A DNA stretch of 8,553 nt. It comes from Patescibacteria group bacterium (GTDB taxonomy: Bacteria; Patescibacteriota; Patescibacteriia; GCA-002772895). Position numbers and translations under genes: made by a program. The notes under the pieces are model-generated. The model did no database searches, was not told the DNA's origin, and worked only from the letters and a program-made list of their open reading frames with translations. The DNA lies in NCBI GenBank assembly GCA_018895765.1, contig JAHINX010000054.1, positions 1 through 8,553 of the forward strand. Direction: 5' to 3'. Shown here piece after piece: positions 1 through 5,941 of this stretch; the first letter of the stretch is position 1, and each line of letters opens with the position of its first letter.

Positions 1-372
1 AGACACTTCGCCGTTTATATAAACCCTGCTCACGTCATATCTTTTTAAAATTTCAACTGCGCCGACAAAATGGTCTTTGTCCGGATGGCTGATAATCATA
101 TATTCAATTCTATGATCAAAATACGGCATATTACTTCCTACACATCCGACAAATTTATTATCCGATCCGCCATCAATCAAAATTTGCGTGCCATTCGTAG
201 CTTTAGTGAAGAATGACGTTCCATCACTCAAATTTATAAGAGCTCCATCGCCCTGTCCGACATCGCAAAAAATCACCCTACTCTTTTGACGAACAAAAAT
301 ATCTTCCACAAAAATACCAACAATAAATAGAGTCGTGAAGATAGCGATAAATATTTTTTCATTATTCTTCAT
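1..372 (-). CDS. ComEC-type metallo-beta-lactamase-fold hydrolase, N-terminal part (runs off window)
   Basis: The frame starts at ATG 372-370, is open for 124 codons and leaves the window at position 1. Residues 7-22 are one hydrophobic helix (IFIAIFTTLFIVGIFV), so the hydrolase domain is probably membrane-anchored. From residue 34 it matches the MBL domain normally fused to the C-terminus of ComEC: FCDVGQGD (35-42), ILIDGG (64-69), and the metal-binding motif SHPDKDH (95-101, HxDxDH form) followed by FVGAVEILKRY. In the family this domain is a nuclease or hydrolase thought to act on the non-transported DNA strand. The start overlaps the comEC stop by 11 bp, implying translational coupling and that ComEC is split into channel and hydrolase genes. 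Residues 53-61 (SFFTKATNG) come from a palindromic repeat inserted in a beta-hairpin. Family assignment is firm; the catalytic role is inferred. Confidence 0.9.
   Translation of the reverse strand, partial: MKNNEKIFIAIFTTLFIVGIFVEDIFVRQKSRVIFCDVGQGDGALINLSDGTSFFTKATNGTQILIDGGSDNKFVGCVGSNMPYFDHRIEYMIISHPDKDHFVGAVEILKRYDVSRVYINGEVS
192..215 (-). repeat. 24-bp palindromic element, copy 1 (in MBL gene)
   Basis: Core TCGTAGCTTTAGTGAA with perfect outer arms CATTC (192-196) and GAATG (211-215). It begins at codon position 2 of the MBL gene and encodes residues 53-61. It is flanked in the coding strand by near-identical 8-mers ATGGAACG (224-217) and ATGGCACG (194-187), so the frame repeats DGT...NGT at a 10-codon period. 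Confidence 0.75.
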
Positions 373-1912
373 ATTGTTTCAACTTCCAAAAAGTAAAATA
401 TAAAAGCCCCACATAAAACGCGAGCATTACAAAAAAATTAATCTTAAGCGGAAGATAACCAAAAGGAAGATTCCCGAATAAATTTATAACTTTTATGATA
501 AAATTCAGGATTGCCACACTCGGTAAAAATAAAATCTGCGCTATATTTTGTGGAATAAATATCAAAAATGGTAAAACGGGCAAAGCAAAAATAATAGCAT
601 AAGCAACAAAAGGCAAAATTAAAATATTAACCGGCAAAGACCATAAAGATATGTGCCCAAAAACAAAAGAAGAAATCGGAAGCGTAAAAATAACTGCGGA
701 GGTTGTAGGAATCAGAGTCTCCCTCAAAAACTTAATTTTAATCTGCAAATATTTTTCCACTATTGGCGGAAAATAAATCAATCCGAAGGTGGCTGAAACT
801 GAAAGCCAAAAGCCAGCATCATAAATAATATGCGAATTAATCAGAAACATAAGACAAATACTATAAAGGAGAGCCCTGCCGGCATTGTTATATCTGCCAT
901 AGGCAAGAGCATACAGGGCCAAAGAGCCCATGATGCCGGCGCGGATAACGGATGCTCCAGCCCCCACAAAAATAACAAATAAAAATATCAACACCAACAT
1001 AACATAAAAGGCCGACTTGCGCCGCAGGCCCAAAGCAAAAAGAACCGGAAGAAACATTGCGCCTAAAAAACTTATATTCCAACCGGATATGGCAATGATA
1101 TGAGTTGTGCCGGTCCGCTGAAAATTATCCAGCAGTTTTGGCGGAATCGCGTTGCGCGCGCCAACCGTGAGCCCCGCCAAAAAACTCGCTAACGGTTCAT
1201 GGATATTTTGATTGATTTTTGCAATAAGGGAAGATTTGACCCTTAAAAGCGCTGACATAGCTCCGCGTTTATCTGCATTTATCTGCGTTATTGCGGGCCA
1301 ATAACATACCCCATAAATATTCTGCATTGAAAGATAGCGAGCGTAGTCAAAATCCTCAAAAATTTTCGGCTTTTGCAATTTGCAATTAATTTCCAGCCCA
1401 TCTCCATATTCATATTGCGGATAAAGACTTGTCGTAAGCAAAATTTGCTCTCTGCCAATAAATTCATCTCTACCAATATGTTCCGGCTTGATAATTAATT
1501 GCTGTTTGTCTATTTTATTTATCGGCTCGTCCGCCACAATCCCAATGATTTTTATTTCTTTTTCATAAAATTCCGGCAGAATTTTATTTTCTTCAATCCC
1601 CAAATTAAATCGGGCAAAACCTGCAATAATAAAAAACACGCCCACAAAAATCAGGCGTATCTTTTTGCTTGCCCCTCGTAGCCTTGGCGGAGTGGGGTCT
1701 TTCCAAAAAATTAAAATTAAAACTCCAGATAAAAGCAGTGCATTATAAATCCAAAAAAACGAAAAATTAAAATCAATAAAACTATGCGCAATAATTCCAG
1801 CCACAAATCCAAAACCGGCAACGAGCACAATATACGATTTCCGCCACGGGATTCGTAGCTTTAGCGAAAAATGCTCGTAGCACCTCCTTCCTATCTCACG
1901 CAAGACTTCCAT
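362..1912 (-). CDS. comEC: ComEC/Rec2-type competence DNA channel (channel domain only)
   Basis: A 516-residue polytopic membrane protein expected to translocate single-stranded DNA across the cytoplasmic membrane. Residues 26-70 and 84-102 hold N-terminal membrane helices. Residues 117-205 are the soluble OB-like region (EKEIKIIGIVADEP onward). From about 240 comes the Competence domain with FLAGLTVGARNAIP (244-257), FQRTGTTHIIAISGWNI (264-280), GAGASVIRAGIMGSLALYA (317-335) and AGFWLSVSATFGLIYF (366-381), then further helices to the end. The MBL domain of full-length ComEC is missing here and is encoded by the next gene. It follows leuS after 40 bp. The ATG at 1912 has only a weak GGAG about 11 nt upstream. 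A perfect AAGGAGGTG lies inside the frame at 1889-1881 without a well-placed in-frame start after it, so the N-terminus is uncertain. Three repeat-derived peptides are visible: HFSLKLRI (14-21), PTPPRLRG (73-80) and ITQINADKRG (208-217). Confidence 0.92.
   Translation of the reverse strand: MEVLREIGRRCYEHFSLKLRIPWRKSYIVLVAGFGFVAGIIAHSFIDFNFSFFWIYNALLLSGVLILIFWKDPTPPRLRGASKKIRLIFVGVFFIIAGFARFNLGIEENKILPEFYEKEIKIIGIVADEPINKIDKQQLIIKPEHIGRDEFIGREQILLTTSLYPQYEYGDGLEINCKLQKPKIFEDFDYARYLSMQNIYGVCYWPAITQINADKRGAMSALLRVKSSLIAKINQNIHEPLASFLAGLTVGARNAIPPKLLDNFQRTGTTHIIAISGWNISFLGAMFLPVLFALGLRRKSAFYVMLVLIFLFVIFVGAGASVIRAGIMGSLALYALAYGRYNNAGRALLYSICLMFLINSHIIYDAGFWLSVSATFGLIYFPPIVEKYLQIKIKFLRETLIPTTSAVIFTLPISSFVFGHISLWSLPVNILILPFVAYAIIFALPVLPFLIFIPQNIAQILFLPSVAILNFIIKVINLFGNLPFGYLPLKINFFVMLAFYVGLLYFTFWKLKQYEE
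1265..1290. repeat. 10-bp tandem repeat in comEC
   Basis: Unit GCRTTTATCT: GCGTTTATCT (1265-1274), GCATTTATCT (1275-1284) and partial GCGTTA (1285-1290). It encodes ITQINADKRG (comEC residues 208-217) between the soluble domain and the channel domain. The 10-bp period is not a codon multiple, so the repeat looks DNA-driven and not protein-driven. Confidence 0.7.
1673..1696 (-). repeat. 24-bp palindromic element, diverged copy (in comEC)
   Basis: TCGTAGCCTTGGCGGA aligned to the same core as the other copies, with mostly transition differences. The arms are CCC (1673-1675) and GGG (1694-1696) where other copies have CAT/ATG or similar, so complementarity is kept with different bases. It encodes PTPPRLRG (73-80) in the loop between N-terminal helices. 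Confidence 0.6.
1850..1873 (-). repeat. 24-bp palindromic element, copy at comEC N-terminus
   Basis: Contains ATTCGTAGCTTTAGCGAA with inner TTCG/CGAA (1852-1855, 1865-1868) and outer ATT/AAT arms. It encodes HFSLKLRI (14-21) just before the first membrane helix, in the same codon phase as the leuS copy. A second GCTACGA lies just upstream on the coding strand (1880-1874). Confidence 0.75.
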
Positions 1913-1952
1913 ATTTTTAAAGACTCCGCATTACGGGGCACATACTTGATAC

Positions 1953-4442
1953 TTATACTACAATATTAACCAGCTTGCCAGTAAATATAACTTTTTTCAC
2001 GTTCTGTCCTTCAATATATTTACTGATTTTTTCGCTAGCAAAAGCAAGCTCTCGGGCATGCTCTTCCGTAATATCCGCGCTTGCCGGGATTCTGTCGCGG
2101 ACTTTGCCGTTTATCTGAACAACTAATTCAATCTCATCGTCTTTTGCAAGTTCTTTATTATAAGCTGGCCACTTCTGTTCAAAGATTGATTTTCTTGGGG
2201 TTCGAAGCTTTAGCGAAGAACGCTCCCAAATCTCCTCCGCAATGTGAGGGGCAAAAGGAGAGAGGATGGTAGTAAGTAGCATGTAGTAAGTAGCGGGGAT
2301 TTCTTTTTCTTTTGATATCTCATTAACCAAAATCATCATCTTTGAGATGGCTGTGTTAAATTTAAAATTATCAATATCTTCCGTCACGCCTTTTATTGTT
2401 TTATGTAATAATCTCTTTAATTGGTCATTGGGATTTGGGGCTTGGTCATTTACTTTCTCTCCAAGCAACCAAACTTTTTCTAAAAACCTTTTCACTCCCA
2501 CTACTCCCTTTGTATCCCACGGAATCGCATCTCCAAACGGACCCATAAACATTTCATAAAGCCGGAGGGTGTCTGCGCCATATTTCTCTACAACATTATC
2601 CGGGTTTATAACATTACCTCTGGATTTTGACATTTTTATTCCGCCTTCTCCCAAAACCATACCATGAGAAGTGCGCTTGCCGTATGGCTCACTACACGGA
2701 ACCAATCCCTCGTCATACAAAAACTGATTCCAAAATCTGGAATATAAAAGATGCAATGTCGTGTGTTCCATCCCGCCGTTATAAATATCAACCCCGCCCT
2801 TATTGCATTCCTTTTGACTGGCGGGGCAAATAGTCATCCAATATTTTAATAATTTTTTATCTGCAAATACTTTATTATTTTTTGGGTCTGTATATCGCAA
2901 AAAATACCACGAAGAACCTGCCCAATTTGGCATTGTATCCGTTTCACGCTTTGCTTTTCCGCCACATTTTGGACATTTTGTATTTACCCAATTCTTTATA
3001 TTCGCCAATGGCGACTCCCCTGTTTCTGTCGGTTCATACTTTTTCACATCAGGAAGCTTAACGGGCAAATCTTTTTCCGGAACAGCCACTTCTCCGCACT
3101 TTTCGCAATATAAAATAGGAATTGGCTCGCCCCAATAATGCTGGCGGGAAAAAACCCAGTCGCGCAGATGATAATTTATCTGTTTTCTCCCAAATTTCTT
3201 ACTCTCCGCATAACTTATCATTTTAACGCGCGCATCACGGCTCACAAGCCCATTAAATTCTTCGGAATTAACTAAAATCCCATCATCAGTATATGCTTCT
3301 GTGATTGTTTTAATTCCCTTATCAATCTCTACCGGAGCAACAACTTCTTTTATGTCCAACCCATATTTTTTAGCAAATACAAAGTCACGCTCGTCATGCG
3401 CCGGCACCATCATAACCGCGCCTGTGCCATAATTCGCTAAACAATAGTCGGCAATCCAAACCGGGATTTTTTCTCCAGTAAAAGGATTAATCGCAGAAAA
3501 GCCAACTAAAGGAACTCCTGTTTTTTCTTTCTTTGCATCCTTTTTTTCCATCTCGGATTTTTTACTGGCTTTTTTAATATATTTTTCGATTTTCTTCCAA
3601 TTTGAAATTTGAAATTTGAAATTTGAAATTATCGGATGTTCTGGAGCCAGAACTAAAGCGCTAACTCCATAAATAGTGTCCAACCTTGTTGTGAAAACAG
3701 GAATGTCATATTCAATTTCAGACTTGCCATCAAAATGGACGCCCTTAAAATTTATTTCCGCACCTTCACTTTTTCCAATCCAGTTTATTTGCTGTTCTTT
3801 AATCCTCTCTGGATAATCAACGTCCTTTAATCCTTCTATTAATTTATCAGCATAGGCCGTAATCTTTAACATCCATTGCTCCATCTCTCTCTTTTCAACT
3901 TCCATTCCGCATCTCTCGCATTTACCGTCCACAACTTCTTCGTTTGCCAAGCCAATTTTGCAGGACGGACACCAATTAATCGGCATTTTTTCTTTGTATG
4001 CCAATCCCTTTTTATATAATTGTAAAAATATCCATTGCGTCCATTTATAATACTCCGGATCTGTAGTATTTATTTCGCGGGACCAATCAAAAGAGAAACC
4101 TAAAGATTTCATCTGGCGCCTAAAATTATCAGTATTTTTCTTTGTTACTTCTTGAGGATGCTTTCCTGTTTTTATAGCATAATTTTCTGTCGGCAAGCCA
4201 AACGCGTCCCAGCCCATTGGATACATTACATTGTATCCATCCATCCTGGATTTGCGGGCAATAATATCAAGCGCGGTATAACTGCGGCAATGGCCGACAT
4301 GCAAACCGTCGCCGGACGGATATGGAAATTCAACCAAAATATATTTTTTTGGTTTTTTAGAAAAGTTTTCTGCGCGGAACAAATCCTCTTGCTCCCAATA
4401 TTTTTGCCATTTGGCCTCTATTTTGTTTGGTTGATATTCCAT
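1953..4442 (-). CDS. leuS: Leucyl-tRNA synthetase, bacterial type with editing domain
   Basis: Charges tRNA-Leu with leucine in the cytoplasm. Counting 829 residues from ATG 4442, the class I signatures are HVGH (48-51) and KMSKS (603-607). Zinc-type cysteines are CPSC...CERC (158-178) and CEKC/CPKC (446-493). The CP1 editing domain has TTRLDTIYG (251-259; the usual proline of TTRPDT is leucine) and VPAHDERD (346-353) with the conserved Asp353. The anticodon-binding domain ends in VVQINGKVRDRIP (774-786). The frame extends 17 codons upstream to a TTG at 4493, but MEYQPNKIEAKWQKYW is where family members begin and a promoter lies in that extension, so I choose 4442. Length is normal, but five short repeats lie in the gene: NFKFQISN (274-281), TICPASQKECNKGG (537-550), NDQAPNPNDQ (665-674), ATYYMLLTT (717-725) and RSSLKLRT (741-748). 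Key catalytic motifs remain intact, so the enzyme is probably functional. Confidence 0.97.
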   Translation of the reverse strand: MEYQPNKIEAKWQKYWEQEDLFRAENFSKKPKKYILVEFPYPSGDGLHVGHCRSYTALDIIARKSRMDGYNVMYPMGWDAFGLPTENYAIKTGKHPQEVTKKNTDNFRRQMKSLGFSFDWSREINTTDPEYYKWTQWIFLQLYKKGLAYKEKMPINWCPSCKIGLANEEVVDGKCERCGMEVEKREMEQWMLKITAYADKLIEGLKDVDYPERIKEQQINWIGKSEGAEINFKGVHFDGKSEIEYDIPVFTTRLDTIYGVSALVLAPEHPIISNFKFQISNWKKIEKYIKKASKKSEMEKKDAKKEKTGVPLVGFSAINPFTGEKIPVWIADYCLANYGTGAVMMVPAHDERDFVFAKKYGLDIKEVVAPVEIDKGIKTITEAYTDDGILVNSEEFNGLVSRDARVKMISYAESKKFGRKQINYHLRDWVFSRQHYWGEPIPILYCEKCGEVAVPEKDLPVKLPDVKKYEPTETGESPLANIKNWVNTKCPKCGGKAKRETDTMPNWAGSSWYFLRYTDPKNNKVFADKKLLKYWMTICPASQKECNKGGVDIYNGGMEHTTLHLLYSRFWNQFLYDEGLVPCSEPYGKRTSHGMVLGEGGIKMSKSRGNVINPDNVVEKYGADTLRLYEMFMGPFGDAIPWDTKGVVGVKRFLEKVWLLGEKVNDQAPNPNDQLKRLLHKTIKGVTEDIDNFKFNTAISKMMILVNEISKEKEIPATYYMLLTTILSPFAPHIAEEIWERSSLKLRTPRKSIFEQKWPAYNKELAKDDEIELVVQINGKVRDRIPASADITEEHARELAFASEKISKYIEGQNVKKVIFTGKLVNIVV
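2199..2222 (-). repeat. 24-bp palindromic element, copy in leuS
   Basis: Contains TTCGAAGCTTTAGCGAA with arms GTTC (2200-2203) / GAAC (2218-2221). The stem extends to TTGGG (2195-2199) / CCCAA (2225-2229) across a 3-nt bulge. It encodes RSSLKLRT (741-748) where LeuRS proteins usually have a short link between APHIAEEIWE and SIFEQKWP. Confidence 0.8.
2269..2294. repeat. 14-bp tandem repeat in leuS
   Basis: GTAGTAAGTAGC occurs at 2269-2280 and 2283-2294 separated by AT, giving a 14-bp period. On the coding strand this becomes ATYYMLLTT (717-725), immediately before ILSPFAPHIAEE. Confidence 0.75.
2421..2450. repeat. TTGGTCATT direct-repeat pair in leuS
   Basis: TTGGTCATT at 2421-2429 and 2442-2450, period 21 bp, with GGGATTTGGGGC between them. 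On the coding strand it encodes NDQAPNPNDQ (665-674), a low-complexity stretch in the linker after KVWLLGEKV and before LKRLLHKTIK. Confidence 0.75.
2792..2826. repeat. 35-bp palindromic element inserted in leuS catalytic domain
   Basis: CCCCGCC (2792-2798) and GGCGGGG (2820-2826) form a perfect 7-bp inverted repeat around 21 bp. It encodes most of TICPASQKECNKGG (537-550), between KYWM and VDIYNGGMEH. Family members normally read YW-hydrophobic-P-VD there, so about 13 residues (39 nt) have been gained in frame. Confidence 0.8.
3599..3630. repeat. 7-bp tandem repeat (TTTGAAA) in leuS
   Basis: 32 bp of perfect 7-bp periodicity (G at 3604, 3611, 3618 and 3625). Translation gives NFKFQISN (274-281) within the editing domain after LAPEHPIIS. 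Three units make 21 nt or seven codons. Confidence 0.85.
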
Positions 4443-4453
4443 AGTATATAACC

Positions 4454-4482
4454 ATTTTAAAGCTTTTCTGCAAAAATCGCAA
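4454..4482 (-). promoter_or_regulatory. Candidate sigma70 promoter for leuS
   Basis: On the minus strand, TTGCGA (4482-4477) and TAAAAT (4459-4454) are separated by exactly 17 bp. The predicted transcription start would fall only a few bases before ATG 4442, giving a nearly leaderless mRNA. This agrees with the absence of a Shine-Dalgarno sequence before that ATG. It is a sequence match only. Confidence 0.5.
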
Positions 4483-4485
4483 GTA

Positions 4486-4514
4486 TTGACCAATCGTGAC
4501 TTTTATGCTAATGT
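4486..4514 (+). promoter_or_regulatory. Candidate sigma70 promoter with extended -10 for the three-gene cassette
   Basis: TTGACC (4486-4491), a 17-bp spacer, then TAATGT (4509-4514) preceded by TGC, which is an extended -10 pattern. It lies 22 bp before the ATG at 4537. Its -35 box is separated by only 3 bp from the -35 box of the opposing leuS promoter, so the two promoters sit back to back. Confidence 0.55.
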
Positions 4515-4524
4515 TTATCTATGC

Positions 4525-4533
4525 AAGGAGGTG
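4525..4533 (+). promoter_or_regulatory. Strong Shine-Dalgarno site
   Basis: AAGGAGGTG, a near-perfect complement to the 16S 3' end, ends three bases before ATG 4537. It fixes that start. The contrast with leuS, gdh and malic enzyme, none of which has a visible SD, is notable. Confidence 0.8.
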
Positions 4534-4536
4534 TAG

Positions 4537-4743
4537 ATGGGAAAGACGCAGCTATACGAGTTTATTGATGCTATGATTCTACCGCCCGATGCAAAGGCCT
4601 TGGCAAGAAAAATGGTGAAGCACCTTGATGAACAGCCAGCGCTTCTGCTTCTTATTGAGCTAAAAGACAAATCGGAAAAGTTGGCTCAATTGCTGGAAGT
4701 AATGGAAAATAGCTTGCAACATACCAGTTCTTTGAAAAGATAG
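4537..4743 (+). CDS. Small hypothetical helical protein
   Basis: A 68-residue protein that I do not recognise. It is supported by a strong SD, an upstream promoter and tight spacing to the next gene (9 bp, with that gene's SD overlapping this stop). No signal peptide or membrane helix is visible. The sequence is mostly charged amphipathic helix: LYEFIDAMILPPDAKALARK (6-25), then a leucine-rich stretch ALLLLIELKDKSEKLAQLLEV (35-55) with heptad-like leucines that could form a coiled coil. The last 13 residues are polar. It could be a small regulator or a partner of the secreted protein downstream, but nothing in the sequence decides this. Confidence 0.75.
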   Translation: MGKTQLYEFIDAMILPPDAKALARKMVKHLDEQPALLLLIELKDKSEKLAQLLEVMENSLQHTSSLKR

Positions 4744-4752
4744 GAGAAAAAA

Positions 4753-5706
4753 ATGAAAAAAATCGTCCTCGCAACCTGTCTTATTTTATTAAGCTTGCCA
4801 GCGGAAGCAAAAGAAAGACCAAAGATGTTATCATGGAATGATATACTGGAAGAGACCCAGCCTAAACCCAATAAAAAAACTTCGACGGCAGAAAATAAAA
4901 AAGAAAACAGTTGGTCGTTTTTTTGGAACGCCTTTAAATTTAAAGATAGCGAAGCGCCGAAAATTCAATTTGAGTGGGGTGTTTTGGCATATAGCACCAA
5001 ACAAGAAAACTGGAGTTTTACAAGAATGGAGCCATTTGTAAAGCTTAAGTGGGCTATTTTGGAAAAATACCTCCAACCATATTTAATTTTTTCTTTAGAC
5101 AGTTCAAAGATTAATTATGATCTGGCTGACTATAAAGCGGGCGCATTTAATATCTCCATGCGTACAAAGCTTACCTCTGCCGGAAATCCTTCATACGGAG
5201 CCGGACTACAGGTCTTTATAATCGGCTGGCGGAAATTGCATCTTTATGCATATGCCCAATTTCAGGCAAGCTCATTAAGCGATGCGACACTTGAAGAAGC
5301 TGTACTAACGGTAAATGATGAAGAGATTGACCTTTATGACCAGGTTATTGACCACATAGACGCAAGCTACGATATTAGGCGTTATGAGTGCGGAAGCATT
5401 TTAAGCTATAATTTCTTTTCCTGGTTTACCGCATCGGCCTATGTCGGATATATATGGCTGGATGCAAACATAAAAATAAATATAGATGAGGAATTAGCAC
5501 AACAAATCCGACTCTTAACAAATAACAGGCCAAGAGATATTGTTCCAAACCGCCTAGTAATTGATGAGAGTAGCGCTTTTGGAATGCTTAACCTGAAATT
5601 TAGGATCTATAAACGGCTGCATATCAATATTGAGGGTACGATGGTTCCGTCCAAGCATCCTATTTATTACGGTTCAGCATCATTCGTTATTGAAGGTAAC
5701 AAGTAG
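4753..5706 (+). CDS. Secreted beta-rich protein, outer-membrane-barrel-like, unknown function
   Basis: A 317-residue protein starting at ATG 4753 with an SD (GGAG, 4743-4746). Residues 1-19 form a classic Sec signal peptide: KK, a hydrophobic core, then LPAEA before Lys20. There is no lipobox. Residues 20-60 are polar and lysine-rich. From about residue 73 the chain alternates polar and hydrophobic residues in strands with aromatic girdles, for example FEWGVLAYST, YGAGLQVFIIGW, LHLYAYAQFQASS, WFTASAYVGYIWLDANIKI, FGMLNLKFRIYKRLHINIEG and IYYGSASFVIEG. This pattern is typical of outer-membrane beta-barrels, though the last residue is not aromatic. I do not recognise a family. If the host is a CPR bacterium, usually described as lacking a classical outer membrane, this protein is out of place. 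It could be a surface-layer or cell-envelope protein, or a transferred gene. Confidence 0.85.
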   Translation: MKKIVLATCLILLSLPAEAKERPKMLSWNDILEETQPKPNKKTSTAENKKENSWSFFWNAFKFKDSEAPKIQFEWGVLAYSTKQENWSFTRMEPFVKLKWAILEKYLQPYLIFSLDSSKINYDLADYKAGAFNISMRTKLTSAGNPSYGAGLQVFIIGWRKLHLYAYAQFQASSLSDATLEEAVLTVNDEEIDLYDQVIDHIDASYDIRRYECGSILSYNFFSWFTASAYVGYIWLDANIKINIDEELAQQIRLLTNNRPRDIVPNRLVIDESSAFGMLNLKFRIYKRLHINIEGTMVPSKHPIYYGSASFVIEGNK

Positions 5707-5717
5707 AGAGGGGCGAG

Positions 5718-5939
5718 ATGAAAAAAGAAACCAAAAAGAAGCTCAGTCAAATTGAGGCCGTAGGCGTTGGCATTGGCTCTGTAATTCTCCTTGTCTCCGG
5801 ACATTGGATTATCGCTCCGGCCACTTTTGTCGGCTGGGGTATTTGGAGAACTAAGCGATGGCTGAAAAAAATACACGACGAAACAGCGCAACAAAGAGGA
5901 TATGATAGTTACGATGACTTTCTGGACAAACAACAATAA
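5718..5939 (+). CDS. Small hypothetical membrane protein
   Basis: A 73-residue protein starting at ATG 5718, preceded by the purine-rich AGAGGGGCGAG and 11 bp after the previous stop, so it is the third gene of the cassette. A lysine-rich N-terminus (KKETKKKLSQ) is followed by a hydrophobic stretch at about residues 12-43 (AVGVGIGSVILLVSG, then HWIIAPATFVGWGIW). This is long enough for one long or two short membrane helices. A basic RTKRWLKK segment follows, then an acidic tail with YDSYDDFLDKQQ. No family is recognised. A terminator follows immediately. Confidence 0.75.
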   Translation: MKKETKKKLSQIEAVGVGIGSVILLVSGHWIIAPATFVGWGIWRTKRWLKKIHDETAQQRGYDSYDDFLDKQQ

Positions 5940-5941
5940 AA

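Noticed and set aside
1449..1477. TCTCTGCCAAT / TCTCTACCAAT direct repeat at 18-bp period in comEC
   Set aside because: Only two imperfect copies, and the six-codon period is compatible with ordinary protein sequence (IGRDEF IGREQI). Kept as a weak observation only.
4443..4493. Upstream TTG start giving LeuRS 17 extra residues
   Set aside because: The extra residues do not resemble a LeuRS N-terminus, no SD precedes the TTG, and a well-spaced promoter lies within the extension.
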